A stretch of 20,612 nt of DNA, taken from NCBI RefSeq assembly GCF_946478885.1, contig NZ_CAMLDX010000064.1, forward strand, positions 1 through 20,612, given 5' to 3'. The position numbers were made by a program, and so were the translations under genes. The number at the start of each line of letters is the position of its first letter. Position 1 is the first letter of the stretch. Positions 15,420-20,612 of the stretch are shown here, in pieces. This DNA is from an uncultured Bacillus sp. Lineage in GTDB: Bacteria > Bacillota > Bacilli > Bacillales_B > DSM-18226. The notes below the pieces were generated by a model that was not told where the DNA came from, did no database searches, and worked only from the letters and a program-made list of their open reading frames with translations.

Positions 15420-16397
15420 ATGGCGCAAATGACAATGATTCAAGCCATTACGGATGCATTACGTACAGAATTGCGCAATGATCCCAATGTATTAATTTTT
15501 GGAGAAGATGTTGGCATAAACGGCGGGGTATTCCGGGCAACGGATGGCTTGCAAAAAGAGTTTGGGGAAGAAAGAGTTTTTGATACTCCTCTTGCCGAGT
15601 CTGGTATTGGCGGACTTGCTTTTGGTCTGTCCTTACAAGGTTTTCGTCCAGTTCCTGAAATTCAATTTTTTGGTTTTGTTTTTGAAGTAATGGATTCCAT
15701 TTCCGGGCAATTAGCCCGTCTGCGTTATCGCACAGGTGGAATGTATCATGCTCCTGTAACGATTCGTTCTCCATTTGGCGGAGGCGTTCATACACCCGAC
15801 ATGCACGCAGACAGTCTGGAGGGGTTAATGGCGCAGTCGCCGGGATTAAAAGTTGTCATTCCTTCAACGCCGTATGATGCAAAAGGGCTGTTGATTTCTG
15901 CCATCCGTGATAATGATCCGGTTGTTTTTCTGGAGCATATGAAACTGTACCGTTCATTCCGTCAGGAGGTACCTGAAGAAGAATATACGATTCCGCTCGG
16001 GAAGGCGGATGTGAAACGCGAAGGGAAAGATATCTCGATTATTACCTATGGAGCAATGGTGCACGAATCATTAAAGGCTGCTGAAGAGCTAGAAAAGCAA
16101 GGTTATTCAGCAGAAGTCATTGATTTACGCACTGTAAGTCCACTGGATATTGAAACCATTATCGCTTCTGTAGAAAAAACAGGACGTGCTATTGTTGTAC
16201 AGGAAGCTCAAAAACAAGCTGGTGTGGCAGCTCAAGTTGTGGCTGAAATAAATGAAAGAGCCATTTTGAGTCTCGAAGCACCCGTTCTGCGTGTTACGGC
16301 ACCTGATACGATATTTGCATTCCCGCAGGCAGAGTCAGTATGGCTGCCAAATGCGAAAGTTGTACTTGATACCGCGAAAAAAGTGCTTGAGTTTTAA
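15420..16397 (+). CDS. pdhB: Pyruvate dehydrogenase E1 component, beta subunit
   Basis: 325 residues, standard length, starting [18 protein letters not shown]. It completes the E1 active site and contacts the subunit-binding domain of PdhC. Landmarks are [16 protein letters not shown] with the glutamate that activates thiamine diphosphate, [16 protein letters not shown], the potassium/structural region [22 protein letters not shown] split by the catalytic HTPD histidine, and the transketolase C-terminal domain from about residue 200. GGAG lies in the last codons of pdhA, and the gene starts three bases after the pdhA stop. A 234-base gap with a hairpin separates it from pdhC. Confidence 0.97.
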   Translation: MAQMTMIQAITDALRTELRNDPNVLIFGEDVGINGGVFRATDGLQKEFGEERVFDTPLAESGIGGLAFGLSLQGFRPVPEIQFFGFVFEVMDSISGQLARLRYRTGGMYHAPVTIRSPFGGGVHTPDMHADSLEGLMAQSPGLKVVIPSTPYDAKGLLISAIRDNDPVVFLEHMKLYRSFRQEVPEEEYTIPLGKADVKREGKDISIITYGAMVHESLKAAEELEKQGYSAEVIDLRTVSPLDIETIIASVEKTGRAIVVQEAQKQAGVAAQVVAEINERAILSLEAPVLRVTAPDTIFAFPQAESVWLPNAKVVLDTAKKVLEF

Positions 16398-16448
16398 TTC
16401 AAATAGATCATTAAACTCAAGAGCTTGCCCTGCAAGAATTGAAAAAAA

Positions 16449-16485
16449 GGTTTCTATCGTTTTAGTTTCGTCAAAGATAGAAACC
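16449..16485 (+). promoter_or_regulatory. Hairpin between pdhB and pdhC, terminator-like
   Basis: GGTTTCTATC (16449-16458) and GATAGAAACC (16476-16485) form a perfect 10-bp stem with a 17-base loop, followed by ATTTGTTTTG. The tail is T-rich but broken, so it may be a partial terminator or an mRNA processing or stability element that sets E1 against E2/E3 levels. A smaller stem CTTGC/GCAAG lies at 16424-16436. The rest of the 16398-16631 gap has no gene; a possible -10 (CATAAT with TG upstream) just before the pdhC ribosome binding site lacks a -35. Confidence 0.5.
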
Positions 16486-16631
16486 ATTTGTTTTGCATGG
16501 CAAATATTTTGTTTCTTTTATACTAATGATAAACTTGAAAAAAAGTCATAATAAATTATGTCAGTTCATCCGAAAAATAGTATTTAGGCAAATTGTACAA
16601 TGAATATGACATAATAGGAGGGTGAATTTCA

Positions 16632-18227
16632 TTGGCATTTCAATTTAAGCTGCCTGATATTGGTGAAGGAATCCATGAAGGTGAAATCGTCAAATGGTTT
16701 GTTAAGCCGGGAGATAAAGTTCAAGAAGATGATGTATTATGTGAGGTACAAAATGATAAGGCTGTAGTCGAAATTCCTTCTCCTGTAACGGGAACGGTTC
16801 AGGAGGTTTTAGTTGGCGAAGGGACGGTTGCAACGGTCGGACAGGTTCTAGTTACATTTGATGCCCCTGGGTATGAAGATATACAATTTAAAGGAGATGA
16901 CTCTCCGGCAGCGGCACCATCGACAGCAGCACCTGCAAATACAGGTTCGTCACTGTTTCAATTTAAAATGCCGGATATTGGTGAAGGAATTCACGAAGGC
17001 GAAATTGTGAAGTGGTATGTTAAACCAGGGGATAAAGTTCAGGAAGATGTTGTTTTATGTGAAGTACAAAATGATAAAGCAGTAGTTGAAATTCCTTCTC
17101 CTGTCGAAGGGACAGTGAAAGAAATACTAGTAGGCGAAGGAACAGTCGCGACGGTTGGTCAAGTATTGGTAACCTTCGATGCTCCAGGATATGAAAATCT
17201 TCAGTTTAAGGGAGATGATATTCAGCAGCCTTCTGCCCCTCTTCAAGAGACTCCAGTAGCAGGACAGCAAGAGGCGGTAAAGGCAGAACCAAACCGTCAC
17301 GTCATTGCGATGCCATCTGTCCGTAAGTATGCTCGTGAAAAAGGGATCGATATTCGTTTGGTTGGCGGAAGCGGTAAAAACGGTCGTGTTCTGAAAGCGG
17401 ATATTGATGCATTTGCTACGGGAGGTCCAGCACCGCAGACTCAAGAACAAGTCGAAACGCAAGCACTACAGGCTGCAGCGGGAAAATCCGCGACAAAGAC
17501 CGCCGTAGCTATTCCGCAAGGACAGTACCCAGAGACTCGTGAACCGTTGAGCGGAATTCGCAAAGCGATTGCGAAAGCTATGGTGAATTCTAAGCATACT
17601 GCACCGCATGTAACATTAATGGATGAAGTAGATGTTACAAAACTTGTGGCACACCGTAAGAAATTCAAAGAAGTAGCAGCTGAAAAAGGAATTAAGTTAA
17701 CATTTCTACCATATGTCGTGAAGGCATTAACAAGTGCGCTGCGTGAATTCACTGCGTTAAATACATCCTTAGATGATGCAACAAATGAAATTATTCATAA
17801 GCACTATTATAACATTGGGATAGCTGCAGACACAGACAGAGGGTTGCTCGTACCTGTTGTGAAGGATGCAGATCGTAAATCTGTCTTTACTATTTCAAAT
17901 GAAATCAATGAATTAGCAGCCAAGGCTCGTGACGGCAAACTGGCACCTGATGAAATGAAGGGCGCCTCATGTACAATTTCCAATATTGGTTCTGCCGGAG
18001 GTCAATGGTTTACACCGGTCATTAACCATCCGGAAGTGGCGATTTTAGGAATTGGACGCATCGCACAAAAGCCGATTGTCAGAGACGGTGAAATTGTAGT
18101 GGCTCCTGTATTGGCTCTATCGTTAAGCTTTGACCACCGCATGATTGATGGTGCAACGGGACAAAATGCATTAAATCATATAAAACGATTATTAAATGAC
18201 CCTGAACTATTGTTAATGGAGGCGTAA
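16632..18227 (+). CDS. pdhC: Pyruvate dehydrogenase E2, dihydrolipoyl acetyltransferase with two lipoyl domains
   Basis: 531 residues, about 90 more than the B. subtilis protein (442). Domains in order: lipoyl domain 1, residues 3-80, lipoylated Lys43 in [10 protein letters not shown]; Ala/Pro/Ser linker 91-107; lipoyl domain 2, residues 109-186, Lys149; linker 197-221; peripheral subunit-binding domain 222-260 ([19 protein letters not shown]); linker; catalytic acetyltransferase domain 300-531 with DHRMIDG, catalytic H502 and D506. It forms the 60-mer core of the complex and passes acetyl groups to CoA. The start is TTG at 16632, ten bases after GGAGG, giving [13 protein letters not shown]. 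Either a second domain was gained here or one was lost in B. subtilis. It ends three bases before pdhD. Confidence 0.97.
   Translation: MAFQFKLPDIGEGIHEGEIVKWFVKPGDKVQEDDVLCEVQNDKAVVEIPSPVTGTVQEVLVGEGTVATVGQVLVTFDAPGYEDIQFKGDDSPAAAPSTAAPANTGSSLFQFKMPDIGEGIHEGEIVKWYVKPGDKVQEDVVLCEVQNDKAVVEIPSPVEGTVKEILVGEGTVATVGQVLVTFDAPGYENLQFKGDDIQQPSAPLQETPVAGQQEAVKAEPNRHVIAMPSVRKYAREKGIDIRLVGGSGKNGRVLKADIDAFATGGPAPQTQEQVETQALQAAAGKSATKTAVAIPQGQYPETREPLSGIRKAIAKAMVNSKHTAPHVTLMDEVDVTKLVAHRKKFKEVAAEKGIKLTFLPYVVKALTSALREFTALNTSLDDATNEIIHKHYYNIGIAADTDRGLLVPVVKDADRKSVFTISNEINELAAKARDGKLAPDEMKGASCTISNIGSAGGQWFTPVINHPEVAILGIGRIAQKPIVRDGEIVVAPVLALSLSFDHRMIDGATGQNALNHIKRLLNDPELLLMEA
16638..17219 (+). repeat. Tandem duplication of the lipoyl domain inside pdhC
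   Basis: Residues 3-90 and 109-196 (bases 16638-16901 and 16956-17219) align without gaps with 80 of 88 residues identical. Most third codon positions in the two copies have drifted, so the protein similarity comes from selection and the duplication is not recent. Confidence 0.93.
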
Positions 18228-18230
18228 GAA

Positions 18231-19643
18231 ATGGTAGTTGGTGATTTTCCAATTGAAACAGATACTATAGTCATCGGTGCAGGACCTGGAGGATATGTAG
18301 CAGCTATTCGTGCTGCCCAATTGGGGCAAAAGGTAACGATTGTTGAAAAAGAATATGTCGGCGGCGTTTGTTTAAACGTAGGATGTATTCCTTCAAAAGC
18401 GCTTATTGCAGCGGGACATCGCTACGAAACGGCCAAACACTCTGATAAATATGGCATCACTGCAGAAAACGTAAAAGTAGATTTTACAAAAGTACAGGAA
18501 TTTAAATCAGGTGTAGTGAAAAAACTTACCGGTGGTGTTGAAGGATTATTAAAAGGCAACAAAGTAGAGATCGTACGTGGTGAAGCTTATTTTGTCGACA
18601 GTCATTCATTAAAGGTCATGACAGAAAAATCTTCACAAACATATAATTTTAAAAACGCGATTATCGCTACAGGGTCGCGCCCGATTGAATTATCGGCTTT
18701 TAAATTTTCTAAACGTGTTTTAAGCTCAACCGGTGCGTTAAATCTGAATGAAGTTCCAGGAAAAATAGTGGTAATTGGTGGCGGAGTTATCGGAGTTGAA
18801 TTAGGCGGTGCCTATGCAAACTTTGGATCACAGGTAACTATTTTAGAAGGGGCCGAGGATATTTTAAGTGTTGGCTTTGAAAAACAAATGTCCGCGCTGG
18901 TTAAAAAGGCATTGAAGAAAAAGGGTGCTGAAATTTATACAAAAGCAATGGCCAAAGGTGTTGAAGAAACGGATACAAGTGTGGTTGTAACGTTTGAAGT
19001 TAAAGGGGAAGAGAAAAAGATCGAAGCTGACTATGTGTTTGTGATGGTAGGCAGACGTCCCAATACTGATGAGCTAGGTTTGGAGCAGGCGGGAGTGAAG
19101 GTAAACGAACGCGGTATTATTGAAATTGATAAACAATGCCGCACGAATGTAAGTAATATTTATGCAATAGGTGACATTGTGCCTGGACCGCAGCTTGCAC
19201 ATAAAGCGTCTTATGAGGCAAAAATTGCGGCAGAAGCCATTGCCGGACATCCGGTGGAAATTGATTATATCGGTATTCCTGCTGTTGTATTCTCCGACCC
19301 CGAGCTTGCATCTGTGGGTTATTTAGAAAAGGATGCTAAAGATGAAGGAATAGAAGTGATTACGGCGAAATTCCCATATGCAGGGAATGGACGAGCATTA
19401 TCACTTGATAGCACAGACGGCTTTGTAAAATTAGTCGTTAGGAAAGAAGATAGCGTTGTGATTGGTGCGCAGATTGCCGGAGCTAATGCTTCTGATATCA
19501 TTTCTGAACTAGGATTAGCTATTGAAGCCGGAATGACTGCTGAGGATATTGCCTTGACGATTCATGCCCATCCTACACTTGGTGAAATGACTATGGAAGC
19601 GGCTGAAGTTGCATTAGGAAGTCCAATCCATGTTATGAAATAA
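18231..19643 (+). CDS. pdhD: Dihydrolipoyl dehydrogenase (E3) of pyruvate dehydrogenase
   Basis: 470 residues, standard length. It reoxidises the dihydrolipoyl groups of PdhC with NAD+ and usually also serves 2-oxoglutarate dehydrogenase. Order: FAD-binding GAGPGG (16-21), redox disulfide C47 and C52 in [16 protein letters not shown]-binding [10 protein letters not shown], second FAD motif YAIGDIV, and the dimer domain with the catalytic His-Glu pair in HAHPTLGE (H447, E452). GGAGG lies at the end of pdhC and the ATG is three bases after the pdhC stop. A strong bidirectional terminator closes the operon. Confidence 0.97.
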   Translation: MVVGDFPIETDTIVIGAGPGGYVAAIRAAQLGQKVTIVEKEYVGGVCLNVGCIPSKALIAAGHRYETAKHSDKYGITAENVKVDFTKVQEFKSGVVKKLTGGVEGLLKGNKVEIVRGEAYFVDSHSLKVMTEKSSQTYNFKNAIIATGSRPIELSAFKFSKRVLSSTGALNLNEVPGKIVVIGGGVIGVELGGAYANFGSQVTILEGAEDILSVGFEKQMSALVKKALKKKGAEIYTKAMAKGVEETDTSVVVTFEVKGEEKKIEADYVFVMVGRRPNTDELGLEQAGVKVNERGIIEIDKQCRTNVSNIYAIGDIVPGPQLAHKASYEAKIAAEAIAGHPVEIDYIGIPAVVFSDPELASVGYLEKDAKDEGIEVITAKFPYAGNGRALSLDSTDGFVKLVVRKEDSVVIGAQIAGANASDIISELGLAIEAGMTAEDIALTIHAHPTLGEMTMEAAEVALGSPIHVMK

Positions 19644-19681
19644 AAGATCGGTGCTTGACTCACATTTAATTTGTTTTGAAG

Positions 19682-19725
19682 TATGCTAAAAAGAGACTGG
19701 CGTATACCAGTCTCTTTTTAGCATA
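19682..19725. terminator. Bidirectional terminator between pdhD and slp
   Basis: A perfect 19-bp stem (19682-19700 with 19707-19725), containing AAAAAGAGACTGG and CCAGTCTCTTTTT, with a six-base loop. A and T runs on both sides allow termination of pdhD on the plus strand and slp on the minus strand. Confidence 0.92.
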
Positions 19726-19747
19726 TGCAGATTACTTCTACTGCTGC

Positions 19748-20128
19748 TTAATAAATAGTTGATAGTGCTTTGGCAATCGGGGTAACGATATCCTTTGTTT
19801 CTGCGTCACCTTGTATTTGAACAATGACATCATTGTTATAGTAGACCAGTATGGCGGGGCAATGATTCACTTTGAATTGATCATAGTACTTTCTCATCTC
19901 TAATGCTGTGAGAACTTTCATGTTTTTAATTTCCTCGGGATACTCTTTTTTTAATTCAATAATCGCATTATAGTACGAGATTTCATTTTCATATTCTTCT
20001 TCATTAGAAAAAAATACGATTTGTTTGCTATTTTTATCAAATGATAATGAATTCGTTTGCTCTTTATGCTCACAAGAAATCATTAAAAAAAGCGTAGAAA
20101 CCATCATTAGAAGGGGTTTCCCTTTCAT
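19748..20128 (-). CDS. slp: Small lipoprotein, probably Slp
   Basis: 126 residues. A short signal peptide with hydrophobic residues 6-17 ends in MISC, with the lipidated cysteine at 19, so the mature protein should be anchored to the outer face of the membrane. The rest is charged; residues 35-60 look like a strand followed by a long helix (EISYYNAIIELKKEYP), and the later HCPAILVYYNNDVIVQIQG has the look of a thioredoxin-like fold without a CxxC motif. The position next to pdhD and the size match the small peptidoglycan-associated lipoprotein Slp of Bacillus; I rely on context more than on sequence recall for that name. GAGG lies ten bases before the ATG. Function unknown. Confidence 0.65.
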   Translation of the reverse strand: MKGKPLLMMVSTLFLMISCEHKEQTNSLSFDKNSKQIVFFSNEEEYENEISYYNAIIELKKEYPEEIKNMKVLTALEMRKYYDQFKVNHCPAILVYYNNDVIVQIQGDAETKDIVTPIAKALSTIY

Positions 20129-20183
20129 TTGTCCATTGCCTCACTTTTTTCATTACTCTGAAAATATTAGCTTATGAATGATT

Positions 20184-20219
20184 GCTAGAAAATATTCTTT
20201 ATTCTAGCACAGATGCTAG
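20184..20219. promoter_or_regulatory. Overlapping CTAGC palindromes between slp and the DUF3055 gene
   Basis: CTAGCA (20204-20209) and TGCTAG (20214-20219) form a perfect palindrome with a four-base spacer. GCTAGAA (20184-20190) and TTCTAGC (20202-20208) form a second one that shares the middle CTAGC. On the minus strand an extended -10-like TGC-TAGAAT overlaps the shared part, upstream of slp. This fits an operator for slp, but no known regulator matches. Confidence 0.35.
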
Positions 20220-20286
20220 TGGATATTTGTAATGTCATTTATTTGTTACATAATTGATAAATAAGTAAGGCTATATTTACAGAAAA

Positions 20287-20320
20287 TATTTGTCAGCTAT
20301 GTTACGAAATATTTTGACAA
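20287..20320. repeat. Inverted repeat ATTTGTCA / TGACAAAT
   Basis: A perfect 8-bp inverted repeat with a wide spacer (about 19 bases) inside the 290-base region before the DUF3055 gene; the right arm contains a consensus TTGACA (20314-20319) with no matching -10 at 16-18 bp. Function is not clear. Confidence 0.3.
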
Positions 20321-20345
20321 ATTTGAGAATATTAACACTGATTAC

Positions 20346-20375
20346 TTGCATAAATTATTGGTTTTAAAATATAAT
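20346..20375 (+). promoter_or_regulatory. Sigma-A promoter of the DUF3055 gene
   Basis: TTGCAT (20346-20351, four of six), 18 bp and a perfect TATAAT (20370-20375). The gene starts 44 bases downstream. Confidence 0.65.
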
Positions 20376-20419
20376 TAAATTCTAATAAGAATATAAATAG
20401 GAAGAGAGGAGAGATCTAT

Positions 20420-20612
20420 ATGATGAATATTGGTTTTGAAAAACTCTACGATGAAGATGAGAATGTAAAGGTTCGTTTTATTGGTTTTATTACAGAAAAT
20501 ACCCGCTATGACTTTGGTGTTGTGTATACCACTCTATTCTTTGGAAAACCTCTTGTGGTTTGTATGCAAACTGGTCGTTCAACACTCCTCGACCCAAATG
20601 ACCTCGAAGATA
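20420..20612 (+). CDS. DUF3055-family protein (5' part, cut by window end)
   Basis: 64 codons are visible and the gene runs off the window. It starts MMNIGFEKLYDEDE and contains DFGVVYTTLFFGKPLVVCMQ followed by TGRSTLL, the pattern of the small soluble DUF3055 (SAV0927-like) proteins of Bacillaceae and staphylococci, usually about 90 residues. AGGAG lies eight bases before the ATG at 20420; the next codon is also ATG. Function unknown. Confidence 0.75.
   Translation, partial: MMNIGFEKLYDEDENVKVRFIGFITENTRYDFGVVYTTLFFGKPLVVCMQTGRSTLLDPNDLED

Noticed and set aside
15448..15795. 115-codon minus-strand frame opposite pdhB
   Set aside because: Shadow of a well-supported gene; its composition has no coding features and there is no ribosome binding site.

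Overview
The window is chromosomal core DNA of a low-GC Gram-positive bacterium of the family Bacillaceae. The evidence is gene content and order. The run ykuE, ykuI, ykuJ, ykuL/darB, ccpC, dapH, dapL, then ktrC, rnjA-rpoY, ykrA, def, pdhABCD and slp is the Bacillus subtilis order with some genes missing. Genes are AT-rich, carry strong GGAGG-type ribosome binding sites, use TTG and GTG starts in places, and end in hairpin-plus-T terminators. Several proteins align almost residue for residue with B. subtilis proteins I know, but the differences exclude B. subtilis itself; a genus such as Neobacillus, Mesobacillus or Bacillus sensu lato fits. No rRNA, tRNA, CRISPR array, prophage or transposase gene was seen.

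Layout. 1-909 (minus): Tat-exported phosphoesterase YkuE and the possible first codons of a downstream gene. 1046-3443 (plus): the degenerate EAL protein YkuI, YkuJ, and the c-di-AMP receptor DarB. 3486-5780 (plus): a 14-helix drug-efflux-type transporter and a secreted LysM-CAP protein, which sit where B. subtilis has ykuL next to ccpC. 5879-8860 (plus): the LysR regulator CcpC, then DapH and DapL of the acetyl branch of lysine/diaminopimelate synthesis. 8895-9594: potassium-channel gating subunit KtrC. 9598-9720: a 120-bp hairpin repeat. 9723-11603 (minus): rpoY-rnjA. 11911-12065 (minus): a short transcription unit with a 23-residue basic peptide not covered by ordinary gene calling. 12229-12999: the HAD phosphatase YkrA. 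13042-13156: a second copy of the repeat. 13161-13712 (minus): peptide deformylase. 13713-14300: a long AT-rich region with Fur-like boxes and promoters. 14301-19643 (plus): the whole pyruvate dehydrogenase operon, with a duplicated lipoyl domain in PdhC. 19748-20128 (minus): the small lipoprotein Slp. 20420-end: the start of a DUF3055 gene.

How the genes work together. The main theme is central metabolism: PDH makes acetyl-CoA, CcpC controls the citrate branch of the TCA cycle, DapH/DapL divert aspartate to the cell wall and lysine, and DarB and KtrC are both receptors of c-di-AMP in B. subtilis. RNase J1 and the RNA polymerase epsilon subunit form a tight two-gene operon. I did not find a convincing new defence or mobile system. 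The observations most worth following are the small basic peptide gene, the paired hairpin repeats, the Fur-like boxes and possible unannotated transcript before pdhA, the terminator directly in front of ykuJ, and the loss of catalytic residues in the EAL protein.
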